Positions 35,269-45,824 of a stretch of 64,000 nt of DNA are shown here, piece by piece. Both the position numbers and the translations under genes were made by a program. Numbering within the stretch: the first letter of the stretch is position 1; each line of letters starts with the position of its first letter. Source of the DNA: Acinetobacter pecorum (GTDB taxonomy: Bacteria > Pseudomonadota > Gammaproteobacteria > Pseudomonadales > Moraxellaceae); NCBI RefSeq assembly GCF_014837015.1, contig NZ_JACSPT010000006.1, forward strand, positions 114,576 through 178,575, read 5' to 3'. The notes under the pieces are model-generated. The model was not told where the DNA came from and searched no databases. It worked only from the letters and a program-made list of their open reading frames with translations.

Positions 35269-36336
35269 ATGAAACATTTTGAATGTGCTGTCTGCAAGCA
35301 ACAGCTGTTTTTTTACAAATCAGTTTGTGATCATTGTCTGTCACCGATCGGTTATGTTGCTTCGGAAAAAGATCTGTGTGCCTTCGAAAAACAGAGTGCT
35401 GAACGATGGGTACCAATTGCCAAGAACTACCAGCATGCCAGCTATAAACCCTGTCATAATTACGTTCAATATCAAGTATGTAACTGGATGATTCCCAGTG
35501 ATGAGGACGAGGAATTTTGTGAATCCTGTCAGCTCACCCATGTCATTCCTGATCTGGAAAATTCCGAGAACCTGATTTACTGGTTTCGGCTGGAAGAAGC
35601 CAAACGCCGTTTCCTGTATTTGGCTCAGCGCATGAACATGATGCCACGGCCTAAAAAGTCAGAGGATGATCCATTTGGTCTGCGATTTGATTTTCTGCTT
35701 CCTCAGGAAGACCAACCTGTTTTAATTGGTCATGCCAACGGGATCATTACCTTAAATGCAATTGAGGCTGATGTGGTTTATCGGGAAACCACACGCGTAA
35801 ATATGGGTGAAAATTACCGGACGCTATTAGGTCATTTTCGACATGAAAGCGGACATTATTATTTTGCCATCATGCAGCATATGCACCCAGAGCTGCTCGA
35901 TGAATTCCGCCATTATTTCGGGGATGAACGGCAAAATTATGGCAAAGCACTTGAACGCCATTATAACAAAGGTGCGCCGATCAACTGGCAGGAAAAGTAC
36001 ATCAGTGCTTATGCTACAGCCCATCCCTGGGAAGACTGGGCAGAAACCTGGGCGCATTATCTGCATATGATGGAAACCCTGGAAACTGCCTATTATGGTG
36101 GTCTTCGTGTTGAGGGCAATGGCAGTTATCTGGCCAGCATGAATTTTAAAGAATGCCCGATTGGTGGGCAGGACTTTGAACATATCCTTAAAAACTGGAT
36201 TACCCTGACTTTTAATCTGAATGCCTTAAACCGTTGTATGGGCCTGGAAGATGCCTACCCGTTCAAGTTGAACGAAACAGTTAAAGACAAGCTACGATTT
36301 ATTCACCGGCATGTGCTGGAAAAAGTTTTCAAATAG
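35269..36336 (+). CDS. Putative zinc metallopeptidase with N-terminal zinc ribbon
   Basis: A 355-residue cytoplasmic protein. The N-terminal 90 residues carry cysteine pairs: CAVC and CDHC (residues 6-23), then CHNY, CNW and CESC (62-87), probably binding zinc. The body contains a zincin motif HESGH (His192, Glu193, His196) in LGHFRHESGHYYFA. The segments DDPFGLRFDFLLP and HPWEDWAETWAHYLHM are typical of a conserved family annotated as putative zinc-binding peptidase. The biological role is unknown. It stands alone with its own terminator. Confidence 0.75.
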   Translation: MKHFECAVCKQQLFFYKSVCDHCLSPIGYVASEKDLCAFEKQSAERWVPIAKNYQHASYKPCHNYVQYQVCNWMIPSDEDEEFCESCQLTHVIPDLENSENLIYWFRLEEAKRRFLYLAQRMNMMPRPKKSEDDPFGLRFDFLLPQEDQPVLIGHANGIITLNAIEADVVYRETTRVNMGENYRTLLGHFRHESGHYYFAIMQHMHPELLDEFRHYFGDERQNYGKALERHYNKGAPINWQEKYISAYATAHPWEDWAETWAHYLHMMETLETAYYGGLRVEGNGSYLASMNFKECPIGGQDFEHILKNWITLTFNLNALNRCMGLEDAYPFKLNETVKDKLRFIHRHVLEKVFK

Positions 36337-36387
36337 CCTGACCAATTACCTGTAAACCTAAATTTCTCGTTCCATATCACTCATATT

Positions 36388-36420
36388 ACAAAGCCCGTAG
36401 TAAATGACGGGCTTTGTTTT
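36388..36420 (+). terminator. Terminator of the zincin gene
   Basis: ACAAAGCCCGT and ACGGGCTTTGT form a perfect 11-bp stem with an 8-base loop, followed by TTT. It may also serve the convergent CoA-transferase gene. Confidence 0.85.
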
Positions 36421-36442
36421 GAAATTACTATAATTAAACCAA

Positions 36443-37939
36443 TTAAGCCGTTTTCATTGAACCGGTTTCTTCAAACTGGGCATGCCAGGACAAAGCTTCA
36501 TTTAACAAATGCGGTGTTTGACCACCATGTGCACAGGCGCGCTCAAAGTAATCATTCAGACTTTTGCGATAATCGGGATGAGCACAAATATCGATAATCT
36601 TGCGGGCACGTTCACGTGGTGCCAATCCGCGAAGATCGGCCAAACCTTGCTCTGTTACCAGAATATCCACGTCATGGTCAGTATGATCTGTATGGCTCAC
36701 CAGTGGAACCACAGACGAAATCGCACCACCTTTGGCATAGGATTTAGTCACAAAGATCGCAATATGTGCATGACGGGTAAAATCACCTGAGCCGCCAATA
36801 CCATTCATCATCTTGGTGCCAGCGACATGGGTTGAATTCACATTCCCGTAAATATCAAACTCCAGTGCGGTATTGATTGCAATTATACCCAGACGGCGAA
36901 TCAGCTCAGGATTATTGGATAATTCCTGTGGACGTAACACAATTTTATCTTTGTACTGATCAAAATTCTTCATCACCCGTGCCGCACACTCATCGCTCAG
37001 GGTCATGGAACAACCAGAAGCAAAGGTCATTTTTCCTGAATCGATAAGCTGGAAAGTACAGTCTTGCAGGACTTCAGAATACATTTCCAGATGGTTGAAA
37101 TTAGAATGTTCAAAACCTGCAAATACGGCATTTGCCACGGAACCTACTCCGGACTGCAGCGGCCCCAAATTTTCAGGTAACCGCCCTGCGGCGACTTCAT
37201 TTTCAAAGAATTGAATTAAGTGGCTGGCAATCGCCAGTGTTTCTTCATCCGGCTCATCCATTGCGAAAGAAGTATCCGGAATCTCATTAATGACAATCGC
37301 AGCAATTTTTTCAGGTGCAACATGGATTCCGATTGTGCCTATCTTGTCACTGGCTTGCGTCAAAGGAATCGGACCACGGTTTGGACGGGCTTTAGGCAAA
37401 TAAATATCATGTACGCCTTCTAGGACCGGATTAATTGTCGTGTCGATTTCAATAATGACCCGATCTGCCATTTCGATGAAATTCGCCGAGTTTCCACAAG
37501 AACCGGTCGGAATAATCTGGCCATCTTCGGTAATTGCAGTTGCAGCAACTACGGCGATATTTACTGCTGGAAGGTTTTTATGACGGATATTGTCTGCCAG
37601 TTCAGAAAGATGCTGATCGATATACATCACTTCACCATTATTTATGGCCTGACGTAAAGAAGGATCAGCCTGATAAGGATAACGGCGGGTTATAACGTTG
37701 GCTTCATTCAGTTTCCCATCAATCCGGTTCCCCAGACTTGCACCTGTCGCCAAGGTAATACGGATCGGATGCTGCCGGGCATATTCAGCCAATGCCAAAG
37801 GCACAGTTTTCACCTCGCCGGCGCCGCCAAACCCGCTCAAACCAATTACATCACCGTCTTGAATCAATTGTAGTGCTTTTTCTACAGGTACTACTTTATC
37901 TTGTAATGCGAGCAAACGAATACGCTCTAAACCGTTCAT
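36443..37939 (-). CDS. Acetyl-CoA hydrolase/transferase family (succinate or acetate CoA-transferase)
   Basis: A 498-residue class-I CoA-transferase of the Cat1/Ach1/AarC group, which moves CoA between acetate, succinate or other short acyl groups. Characteristic segments are IGLSGFGGAGEVKTVP, PTGSCGNSANFIEMAD, GVGSVANAV, MYSEVLQD (with the likely catalytic Glu) and GIGGSGDFTRHAH. The ATG at 37939 is used; an in-frame TTG twelve bases upstream is rejected. It is the last gene after acyl-CoA dehydrogenase and thiolase genes on the same strand, suggesting that it recycles short acyl-CoA products. Confidence 0.88.
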   Translation of the reverse strand: MNGLERIRLLALQDKVVPVEKALQLIQDGDVIGLSGFGGAGEVKTVPLALAEYARQHPIRITLATGASLGNRIDGKLNEANVITRRYPYQADPSLRQAINNGEVMYIDQHLSELADNIRHKNLPAVNIAVVAATAITEDGQIIPTGSCGNSANFIEMADRVIIEIDTTINPVLEGVHDIYLPKARPNRGPIPLTQASDKIGTIGIHVAPEKIAAIVINEIPDTSFAMDEPDEETLAIASHLIQFFENEVAAGRLPENLGPLQSGVGSVANAVFAGFEHSNFNHLEMYSEVLQDCTFQLIDSGKMTFASGCSMTLSDECAARVMKNFDQYKDKIVLRPQELSNNPELIRRLGIIAINTALEFDIYGNVNSTHVAGTKMMNGIGGSGDFTRHAHIAIFVTKSYAKGGAISSVVPLVSHTDHTDHDVDILVTEQGLADLRGLAPRERARKIIDICAHPDYRKSLNDYFERACAHGGQTPHLLNEALSWHAQFEETGSMKTA

Positions 37940-38064
37940 AAAAATTCTCAAAAATTAAAAATAAAGAGACACCTGCTCCTGGCGTACCAGAAGCATTGTG
38001 GTCTAATTCAAAAAATATTTAAGTTTGCTACTTTGAGCATATGATCATGCAATTATGAAAAGAC

Positions 38065-39234
38065 TTAAATCAGTTCTACAGCAATCGCTGTTGCTTCCCC
38101 ACCGCCAATACACAGTGCTGCAATGCCTTTCTTGCCACCAGTACGCTTTAAGGCATGAATCAAGCTCACAATAATTCGGGAACCGGAAGAACCTAGGGGA
38201 TGACCAAGCGCACAGGCACCGCCATTGACGTTCACTTTTGCTGGATCAAGTTTAAAAGCATCTATTGCTAACATGGTCACCATGGCAAAAGCTTCATTGA
38301 TTTCCCAAAGGTCAACCTCCTGAGCATCCCAACCCGTTTTTTTCAGGACTTTTTCAATCGCACCAACTGGCGCAATGGTGAATTCTGATGGATGCTGCGA
38401 ATGGCTGGCATAGGCCACAATATTAGCCAGCGGCTTTAAGTTACGCTGCGCGGCAATTTCACTAGAAGTCACAACCAGTGCCGAGGCACCATCAGAAATG
38501 GAGCTGGCATTTGCCGCAGTAATCGTTCCATCCTTTTTGAAAGCTGGACGTAAGGTTGGAATTTTGTCAGCCTTGGCATTTAAAGGTTGCTCATCCTGCT
38601 CTACTACCACATCACCCTTACGGCTGCTGACAGTGACTGGCACGATTTCATCTTTAAAGAAGCCTTGCTGAACGGCGGTCACGGCTTTATTTAAGGAACC
38701 AATTGCATAGTCATCCTGCTGCTCACGGGTATAGCCTTTTTTATCCGCCATTTCCTGAGCAAGAATTCCCATCGACAGACCTGTTTCCGCATCTTCCAGA
38801 CCTTCCTGGAACATATGGTCAATGACTTTTCCATGCCCCATACGGAATCCGGCCCGTGCCTTGTCCATTAAATAGGGTGCGTTTGACATCGATTCCATAC
38901 CACCTGCAACCACAATCTCTGCTGAACCGGCCTTGATTGCGTCTGCTGCCTGCATCACTGCCTTCATGCCTGAACCACAAATTTTATTAATCGTGGTCGC
39001 CCCGGTGGAATCCGGTAGACCCGCCTGACGCATGGCCTGACGTGCCGGACCCTGTTTTAAACCGGCAGGAAGAACGCAGCCCATAATCACTTCATCAATA
39101 TCATTGACCGACAGACCTGCACGTGCCACTGCTTCCTTGATCACCACAGCACCCAAATCCGGCGCGGTACAGCTTGAAAGTGAACCTTGAAAACCGCCCA
39201 TCGCGGTACGTACTGCATCTACAATTACGATCAT
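38065..39234 (-). CDS. Acetyl-CoA acetyltransferase (thiolase)
   Basis: A 389-residue thiolase. The nucleophilic Cys is in NKICGSGMKA, the first His in NEAFAMVTM-adjacent sequence and GGACALGHPLGSSGSR, and the second Cys in AALCIGGGEA. The short length and GSGMKA pattern fit the biosynthetic/acetoacetyl-CoA class. Start: ATG 39234 with AAGGAT nine bases upstream, giving the family's usual MIVIVDAVRT beginning. It probably cleaves acetoacetyl-CoA or a 3-ketoacyl-CoA arising after the dehydrogenase step. Confidence 0.9.
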   Translation of the reverse strand: MIVIVDAVRTAMGGFQGSLSSCTAPDLGAVVIKEAVARAGLSVNDIDEVIMGCVLPAGLKQGPARQAMRQAGLPDSTGATTINKICGSGMKAVMQAADAIKAGSAEIVVAGGMESMSNAPYLMDKARAGFRMGHGKVIDHMFQEGLEDAETGLSMGILAQEMADKKGYTREQQDDYAIGSLNKAVTAVQQGFFKDEIVPVTVSSRKGDVVVEQDEQPLNAKADKIPTLRPAFKKDGTITAANASSISDGASALVVTSSEIAAQRNLKPLANIVAYASHSQHPSEFTIAPVGAIEKVLKKTGWDAQEVDLWEINEAFAMVTMLAIDAFKLDPAKVNVNGGACALGHPLGSSGSRIIVSLIHALKRTGGKKGIAALCIGGGEATAIAVELI

Positions 39235-39317
39235 TTTAGTTTCATCCTTTTTCATCATTGTTATCAACCCTACATAACCAAAGCGCTGTAGGGCTGGTCC
39301 TTCGCAATCATTGCGGG

Positions 39318-41096
39318 TTAAGCCTGTGCGGTAAAATAGTCTTCAGGCAACTGCATCACCAGTTCCGCACCCGCCTGAATACGTTGGATTCGTGCACTTA
39401 AATCCGGAAGGACTTTGGCAACATAGTAATTGGCCAGTACCAGTTTATTCTGGAAGTAGCTGTCGTCTTTGGCTGCAGCGGCTTTGCTAATCCGCGCATA
39501 CATATAGACAAAGCTAAGCAGCCCAACCGCATGTAAATAATCGACAGCAATCGAGTTGGCAAAATCAGGGTTCAGTTTAGACTGCTCGACGATAAATTTG
39601 GTGATATCTTCAAGTTGCTGGCAGGTTTCTAAGGTCGCGGCTTTAATTGCTAAAGCATCCAGACCTTGCGCAAATTCACGGATTTCAGCAATATATTCTG
39701 CGATATAAGCCCCATTACATTTAGTGGTTTTACGGCCAATCAGGTCAATTGCCTGCACGCCATTGGTGCCTTCATAAATCTGTGAAATACGCAGGTCACG
39801 AATACACTGTTCCATGCCCCATTCACGGATATAGCCATGACCACCAAAGCACATTTGTGCTTCCAGTGCAGAATCCAAGGCCTTGTCGGTCAAATAAGCT
39901 TTGGCGATTGGCGTTAATAGCGCCACACGGTCAGTCGCTTTACGCACCGCTTCAGGATCGGTTGAGTATTTGGTAATATCCAGTTGTTGACCCACATACA
40001 CCGCAAACGCACGTGAAGCTTCATTGTTAGCACGTACATTGAGCAGCATACGGCGTACATCACCATGGACCAGAATTGAATCGGCTGGTTTTTCTGGAGA
40101 TTTTGCACCAGTTGATGCACGGCCCTGTAAACGGTCCGTCGCATATTGTGCTGCATTCTGGTAGGCAAATTCTGCTGCACCAACGCCCTGAATTCCCATA
40201 GATAAACGTTCGTAGTTCATCATCACGAACATGCCGGCCAGACCTTCATTTTCATTGCCAACCATATAGCCCTTGGCGCCGTCAAAGTTCATGACGCAGG
40301 TCGCCGAGCCTTTAATTCCCATTTTATGTTCGATTGAACCGGCAGATACTGCATTACGTTCACCTAGTGAACCATCGTCATTGACCAGGAATTTCGGCAC
40401 AATGAATAATGAAATACCACGTGAACCTGCTGGTGCATTCGGAGTTTTTGCCAGCACCAGATGAATGATATTTTCACTCAGATCATGCTCGCCGCTGGTA
40501 ATAAAAATTTTGGTGCCGGTAATATTGTATGAACCATCTTCATTCGATTCAGCTTTGGTCTTGATAATGCCAAGATCGGTACCGGAATGTGGTTCAGTCA
40601 GACACATGGTGCCCGACCATTCACCCGTATAGAATTTTGGTAAATAAGTTTCTTTCTGTTCCTGTGAGGCGCGGTCATTGATGGCCATACCTGCACCCAC
40701 CGTTAATAGCGGATAAAGCATAAACGATGGATTGGTGCTCCAGATCATTTCATCGGCAAGTACGGTCAACATTTTCGGCATATTTTGTCCGCCCCATTCT
40801 TCAGGAGCACCCAAGCCTACCCAGCCACCTTCGGCAAACTGTCTGAACGCTTCTTTAAAACCTTTGGGTGTCGTTACCACACCATTGTTAAACTGAGCAC
40901 CACCCTCTTCATCTGCAGGACGATTCAGATCAAGAATGACATTTTTTGAAAATTTTGCCATTTCTTCCAGAACCGCATTTGCAGTCGCCATATCGAGATG
41001 TGCAAGATTTTCGTTACCTTGCCAAAATTGTTCAGCCTGAAATACATCATTTAAAATAAATTCCATATCTTTCAGCGGCGCATTATAAATCGGCAT
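39318..41096 (-). CDS. Acyl-CoA dehydrogenase, long (about 590-residue) type
   Basis: A 592-residue FAD-dependent acyl-CoA dehydrogenase with the extra C-terminal domain found in DmdC-like enzymes. MCLTEPHSGTDLG and GTKIFITSGEHDL bind FAD and substrate; the catalytic Glu is in YEGTNGVQAIDLIGRK. The ATG at 41096 follows AGGAAG by 7 bases. The 493-base upstream gap and the divergent TetR gene suggest regulation by that repressor. The substrate could be a medium- or long-chain acyl-CoA or a sulfur-containing one; sequence alone does not decide. Confidence 0.9.
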   Translation of the reverse strand: MPIYNAPLKDMEFILNDVFQAEQFWQGNENLAHLDMATANAVLEEMAKFSKNVILDLNRPADEEGGAQFNNGVVTTPKGFKEAFRQFAEGGWVGLGAPEEWGGQNMPKMLTVLADEMIWSTNPSFMLYPLLTVGAGMAINDRASQEQKETYLPKFYTGEWSGTMCLTEPHSGTDLGIIKTKAESNEDGSYNITGTKIFITSGEHDLSENIIHLVLAKTPNAPAGSRGISLFIVPKFLVNDDGSLGERNAVSAGSIEHKMGIKGSATCVMNFDGAKGYMVGNENEGLAGMFVMMNYERLSMGIQGVGAAEFAYQNAAQYATDRLQGRASTGAKSPEKPADSILVHGDVRRMLLNVRANNEASRAFAVYVGQQLDITKYSTDPEAVRKATDRVALLTPIAKAYLTDKALDSALEAQMCFGGHGYIREWGMEQCIRDLRISQIYEGTNGVQAIDLIGRKTTKCNGAYIAEYIAEIREFAQGLDALAIKAATLETCQQLEDITKFIVEQSKLNPDFANSIAVDYLHAVGLLSFVYMYARISKAAAAKDDSYFQNKLVLANYYVAKVLPDLSARIQRIQAGAELVMQLPEDYFTAQA

Positions 41097-41595
41097 TTTC
41101 AACTTCCTAAAATGGTGATACTCAATCCTGTTGCCAGGTATTTTCTGATTTTGATTAGATTTACTGCAGACAATTGCAAAATCTTGATATCAAATTCATT
41201 CAACAGTGAATATATAAAGTGACTCATAAAACTGCTTTGAAACTCACATCTTCTTGTCCAGTATAATCTACTGAATATGTCAGCTTAATATTGCTCTGTA
41301 TTCTGCGCAAAACCTTGATGAATGCGGGCTTAATACCATCAAAGGATTTAGCTTGGTGCGCTGAAACAATAAAATAAATATACGGGAAATGGAATTTTAT
41401 TTAGCAAAGTTGATCTCTAGGGTTCAATTTTCTTGACAATATTTTGAGCTTGTCACCCTGTCTATTTTTATTTGTCAGCAGTTGCTGCATAAATATACAA
41501 AATAAGATAAATATCACGACCTTAGTTTTATAGTAATCACGTGCAAAATTGCATATTCTTGGAAGGTTGTTTTTCAAAAAGTATGGACCAAGAAG
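41097..41595. promoter_or_regulatory. Divergent promoter region, acyl-CoA dehydrogenase / TetR
   Basis: About 500 AT-rich bases with no credible gene. CAGTA-TAATC-TACTG (41259-41273) is a perfect short inverted repeat that could be a TetR operator; assignment is speculative. Confidence 0.35.
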
Positions 41596-42201
41596 ATGAT
41601 GACTGTAAGACAGCAGAACTTCCTTCTTCGTAAAGAGAAGATCCTGGACATGGCAGAGAGTTTGCTGCTTGACAATAATCAGGACATCACCTTGAGTGAA
41701 CTCGCCAGTGAACTGGATATTGCCAAAGGAACCATCTACAAGCATTTTAAAAGCAAGAACCAGTTATATTTAGAATTAATTATTCTCAATGAAAAAAGAA
41801 TTCTTGAAATATCAGAAAAGCATAATAATGATATTAAAAATTATGTTTCACAATATATGCTCTATCACATGCTTAATTCCAACCGGACCATTCTGTTGCA
41901 TGTCATCGAAGAGCGTTTAACCAATAATGAAAAGAATCTGAAAGATTTATTTCAGGAGCTTTATCGTATTCGTGAAGAACGGATTCTCCGGATTAAAGAT
42001 ATCACTCATGATTATCTGGTTGCTTTAGAAAGCGCCATGTCGATTCGGGATTATTTATCTTATATCTGGACTGTGACCTATGGTGCCTCACTGTTATTAA
42101 ATTCAAGCAATTATCAAAAAGCGATTGGTTCACGCGAACGTCTGATCAAGCTGTATATTAATCAGGCACTCATGACACCGGATAAAATTTCGTCGGTATA
42201 A
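41596..42201 (+). CDS. TetR-family repressor
   Basis: A 201-residue regulator with an N-terminal TetR helix-turn-helix (ITLSELASELDIAKGTIYKHFKSKNQLYLELI, residues 30-62) and an all-helical ligand domain. It is divergent from the acyl-CoA dehydrogenase operon, which is its probable target, possibly with an acyl-CoA or fatty acid as ligand, as in FadR-like TetR proteins. Two ATGs in tandem begin the gene. Confidence 0.85.
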   Translation: MMTVRQQNFLLRKEKILDMAESLLLDNNQDITLSELASELDIAKGTIYKHFKSKNQLYLELIILNEKRILEISEKHNNDIKNYVSQYMLYHMLNSNRTILLHVIEERLTNNEKNLKDLFQELYRIREERILRIKDITHDYLVALESAMSIRDYLSYIWTVTYGASLLLNSSNYQKAIGSRERLIKLYINQALMTPDKISSV

Positions 42202-42211
42202 TGATCTGAAT

Positions 42212-42242
42212 AAAAAATGCCTGATTTATTCAGGCATTTTTT
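42212..42242. terminator. Bidirectional terminator, TetR / copper module
   Basis: AAAAAATGCCTGA pairs with TCAGGCATTTTTT (13 bp, 5-base loop). A- and T-runs on both sides suit the converging TetR and CopZ-like genes. Confidence 0.9.
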
Positions 42243-42295
42243 ATTCTAGACTATGAGTTTATAAAAATATTTTATGTCATCTTATCTGATCAATA

Positions 42296-42490
42296 TCAGG
42301 CTGCCACAGGTGGAAAACCATCTTCAGTTAAAGCTGCAACAATCTCGGATTCGCTCACACTCGATTCAACCTCGACCAGCTTGCTGGCCACGTCAATATT
42401 TACTGTGGCATTTTCATCCAGATCTTTAATTGTGGCAGTGACACTGCGTGCGCAGCCACCACAAGTCATGTTTTCAATACGGAATTTCAT
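42296..42490 (-). CDS. CopZ-like copper chaperone
   Basis: A 64-residue heavy-metal-associated domain with the metal motif MTCGGC (KFRIENMTCGGCARSV), the size of CopZ/Atx1 chaperones. The ATG at 42490 is seven bases after GGAG; the ATG twelve bases upstream would place that site inside the gene. It follows cueR and copA on the same strand and should carry Cu(I) to CopA. Confidence 0.88.
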   Translation of the reverse strand: MKFRIENMTCGGCARSVTATIKDLDENATVNIDVASKLVEVESSVSESEIVAALTEDGFPPVAA

Positions 42491-42539
42491 GTTTAGCTCC
42501 ATAGGATCGATTTAAAAATTGATGTGAATACAGCGCATG

Positions 42540-42947
42540 TCATTGCTGCTCAGTTCTGACACCTTGTTCAATCTGTTTTAAAATCTGGCAATCGGACTGT
42601 TCATTGCCGGCACACTGCTCCACCGATTGCTGTAATATCATCAGCATATGCTGCATATCGGCAATTTTCTGTTGTAAAAACTGGATATGCTTTTGAGCCA
42701 GCTGTTTGACCTCGCTGCTCTGGCGTGAGCTGTTCAGCCACAGGCCCAGCAGTTCTTTCATCTGCTCCGATGAAAATCCCAGTTCACGTGCATGCTGAAT
42801 AAAACTTAAGGTTTTAATGTCCGCATCAGTATAAACCCGATAGCCTGCATCGCTTCGTTTCGGAGCGGGCAACAAGCCAATTTCTTCATAATATCGGATC
42901 ATTTTTGCAGAGATGCCTGAGCGTTTTGCGGCTTGGCCAATATTCAT
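42540..42947 (-). CDS. cueR: Copper-responsive MerR-family activator CueR
   Basis: A 135-residue MerR-type regulator: [27 protein letters not shown] is the DNA-binding start. Counted from the second of two tandem ATGs, the Cu(I) ligands fall at Cys112 and Cys120 (CAGNEQSDC), the positions known in E. coli CueR. The gene start overlaps the copA stop, so the two are co-translated. It should activate the copA-cueR-copZ operon when Cu(I) rises. Confidence 0.92.
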   Translation of the reverse strand: MNIGQAAKRSGISAKMIRYYEEIGLLPAPKRSDAGYRVYTDADIKTLSFIQHARELGFSSEQMKELLGLWLNSSRQSSEVKQLAQKHIQFLQQKIADMQHMLMILQQSVEQCAGNEQSDCQILKQIEQGVRTEQQ

Positions 42948-45640
42948 CATGCTGACTCCTTAAACTGCACCGGTCGATAGGCTTTTAATCTCAAGGCATT
43001 GCTAACGACAAACACGGAGGATAGTGCCATCGCGCCTGCGGCAAACATTGGCGATAACAGAATGCCCCAAAACGGATACAGCACACCTGCGGCAATCGGA
43101 ATTAAAGCAATATTATAGACAAAGGCCCAAAACAGATTCTGTTTGATATTGCGCATAGTGGCCTGACTCAAGCCGATGCCTGTCGCTACATGCTGCAAAT
43201 TGCCTGACATCAATACGACATCGGCCGCCTCAATCGCGACATCGGTGCCGGTACCAATCGCCATACCAACATCGGCCTGGGCCAGTGCCGGTGCATCATT
43301 GATTCCATCTCCAACAAAAGTGAGCACACCATATTGCTGCTGGAGTTGATGTACTGCATCGACTTTTTCATGCGGCAAGACTTCGGCAATCACCTGATCG
43401 ATTTTCAGCTGTTTGGCGATCGCCTGTGCGGTATGCTGATTATCACCCGTAATCATCGCTACTTTGAGGCCTTGGTCATGCAAGGCCTGAATCGCACTAT
43501 GGGTAGTTGGCTTGATCGGGTCAGCGACGGCAATAATCGCAGCCAGCTTTTGATTAATTGCCACATATAAAGGACTGCGGCCTTGATCACCGAGCTTTTG
43601 TGCAGTGGCTCTAAACAGATCGACATTTAAGCCCAAGTCCTGCATCAGACGTTCTGCACCGATATGTAGCTGCTGACCGGCAACCTGTGCTTTGACCCCT
43701 GCACCAGTGATCGAATCAAAATCGGTTACTTCACTCAGTTCAAGTTCTTGCTTGCGGGCAGCCTGAACGATGGCATGAGCAATCGGATGTTCAGATTTAG
43801 CCTCCACTGAAGCGACGAGCTGCAATACCTCCTGCTGATTAAAATCTGCCGTAACTTCAAAGTCGGTCAGCAGCGGTTTTCCCTCAGTTAAGGTTCCAGT
43901 TTTGTCCAGTGCGACGACTTTGGTTTGCTGCAATAACTGCAATGCTTCGCCCTTACGAAACAGCACGCCCAGTTCTGCTGCACGTCCAGTTCCGACCATA
44001 ATCGAGGTAGGAGTCGCCAGTCCCATCGCACATGGACAGGCAATAATCAGTACAGCAACTGCATTTACCAATGCGTAGGTCAGATTCGGCTCAGGCCCAA
44101 ACAGGAACCATACCATAAAGGTCAAGGCCGCTAGCGCCATGACCGCAGGTACAAACCATAAGGTTACTTTATCGACCACGGCCTGAATCGGCAATTTTGA
44201 GCCTTGCGCCTGTTCTACCATTTGAATAATCTGTGCCAGCACCGAATCCTGTCCGACCGCAGTGGCCTTGATTTGCAGGGTTCCGTTCTGGTTTACCGTA
44301 CCCCCCACGACCTGATCGCCAACCTGTTTGGCCACAGGTAAAGGTTCACCACTAATCATGGCTTCATCGATATAACTTTGCCCGCTAACAACCTCACCAT
44401 CGACAGCAACTTTTTCACCCGGACGGATTTCAATCAGCATACCTTGCTGCACATCAGCAATTGCCAGATCAACCCAGTGATTATTTTGTCGTACTCGGGC
44501 TGTCTTCGGCTGCAAACCGACCAGATACTGAATCGCTTCCGAAGTTTTTCCTTTGGCTTTGGCCTCCAGATAACGCCCCAGTAAGATCAGCGTAACAATG
44601 ACGGCAGCCGCTTCGAAATACACATGCACGGTGGACTGCGGTAACAGTTGCGGGAAAAAAGTCGCAATACAGGAAAATCCGTAAGCTGCAATGGTTCCGA
44701 CTGCGACCAGAGAATTCATATCTGGTGCCAGACGTAATAATGCCGGAATCCCATGCTGATAAAAACGTCGTCCTGGAATCAGCAGTACCAGGGTGGTCAA
44801 TACAAACTGGATGTACCAGCTGTTTTGTGTTCCCAGTGTATGGGTAATCCAGTGATGAAAAGCTGGGATCAGATGTGAACCCATTTCCAGAATAAATACG
44901 GGAATTGCCAGAACAAGTGCCAACCATAAATCGCGTTTCAGCTGTGCAGTTTCATTGGCTTTCTTTTCCTGAAAAGCCACATGATTCTCTGCTGAGAGAT
45001 CGGTACCGGATTTTAGTGTGGCTTGATAACCAGCTTTCTCCACAGCAGCAATCAATGCCGGAATCTGGGATTGTGAGGCTTTCACCCAGGCAGTTTCGGT
45101 GGCTAGATTGACCTGCGCCTCGCTGACGCCTTCTACTTTCAATAAGGCTTTTTCGACTCGTGCCACACATGAAGCACAAGTCATACCTTCAATTGCCAGT
45201 TCAATCCGGTCAGTCTGAATATCAAAACCGGCTTTTTGTACCGCCTGAGTTAGTTTAAATAATGGCACAGAATTGATCGCACTCACATGCGCCTTTTCAG
45301 TGGCCAGATTGACCTGTGCATCCAGCACACCCTCTACTTTTTTGAGTGCTTTTTCTACGCGAGCCACACAGGATGCACAGGTCATGCCTTCAATATTCAA
45401 ATCAAACTGTTGCGTCGGCACATCGAAACCGGATTTTTCAATTGCTTGAACCAGCGCAGCGGCAGCAATCGGCTGCTGGCTTTTAATAAAAGCTTTTTCA
45501 GTCGACAGGTTGACAGATGCCTCGACCACGCCTTCAATTTTTTTTAAGGCTTTTTCCACCCGAGCTACACAGGAGGCACAGGTCATACCGCTAATCTGCA
45601 CCTGTTGTTCATGCAACCGGGGAGTCGCTGATATATTCAT
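42947..45640 (-). CDS. copA: Cu(I)-exporting P1B-type ATPase with three metal-binding domains
   Basis: An 897-residue copper pump. Three tandem heavy-metal domains open the protein, with the motif [15 protein letters not shown] at Cys21/Cys24, Cys88/Cys91 and Cys155/Cys158. The pump core has the CPC motif ([11 protein letters not shown], near residue 535), phosphorylation site DKTGT (near 575), SEHPIAHA, and the hinge [12 protein letters not shown]. Most bacterial CopA proteins have one or two such domains. The near-identical motif blocks suggest recent duplication. It starts the copA-cueR-copZ operon and exports cytoplasmic copper. Confidence 0.95.
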   Translation of the reverse strand: MNISATPRLHEQQVQISGMTCASCVARVEKALKKIEGVVEASVNLSTEKAFIKSQQPIAAAALVQAIEKSGFDVPTQQFDLNIEGMTCASCVARVEKALKKVEGVLDAQVNLATEKAHVSAINSVPLFKLTQAVQKAGFDIQTDRIELAIEGMTCASCVARVEKALLKVEGVSEAQVNLATETAWVKASQSQIPALIAAVEKAGYQATLKSGTDLSAENHVAFQEKKANETAQLKRDLWLALVLAIPVFILEMGSHLIPAFHHWITHTLGTQNSWYIQFVLTTLVLLIPGRRFYQHGIPALLRLAPDMNSLVAVGTIAAYGFSCIATFFPQLLPQSTVHVYFEAAAVIVTLILLGRYLEAKAKGKTSEAIQYLVGLQPKTARVRQNNHWVDLAIADVQQGMLIEIRPGEKVAVDGEVVSGQSYIDEAMISGEPLPVAKQVGDQVVGGTVNQNGTLQIKATAVGQDSVLAQIIQMVEQAQGSKLPIQAVVDKVTLWFVPAVMALAALTFMVWFLFGPEPNLTYALVNAVAVLIIACPCAMGLATPTSIMVGTGRAAELGVLFRKGEALQLLQQTKVVALDKTGTLTEGKPLLTDFEVTADFNQQEVLQLVASVEAKSEHPIAHAIVQAARKQELELSEVTDFDSITGAGVKAQVAGQQLHIGAERLMQDLGLNVDLFRATAQKLGDQGRSPLYVAINQKLAAIIAVADPIKPTTHSAIQALHDQGLKVAMITGDNQHTAQAIAKQLKIDQVIAEVLPHEKVDAVHQLQQQYGVLTFVGDGINDAPALAQADVGMAIGTGTDVAIEAADVVLMSGNLQHVATGIGLSQATMRNIKQNLFWAFVYNIALIPIAAGVLYPFWGILLSPMFAAGAMALSSVFVVSNALRLKAYRPVQFKESA

Positions 45641-45763
45641 TCCGTGTTCTCCATTCGCCCATTCACTACCTATCCCATAGCTTAAACATTACCATTATGG
45701 GAAGGTCAAGGTTTTGGGATAAATTCTTTATTTTTCCTTATATGAAGGCATGTAGCTCAATAA

Positions 45764-45791
45764 AAAGCCCGAACATAACGTCGGGCTTTTA
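45764..45791. terminator. Terminator downstream of cysK
   Basis: AAAAGCCCGA and TCGGGCTTTT form a perfect 10-bp stem with an 8-base loop. It ends the cysK transcript on the minus strand and can block read-through towards copA. Confidence 0.85.
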
Positions 45792-45824
45792 TGGCGATAC
45801 TTTTGATCTAAAATGTACCGGACT

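Noticed and set aside
44481..44927. 148-codon minus-strand frame
   Set aside because: It lies inside copA in another frame on the same strand; copA has full motif support.
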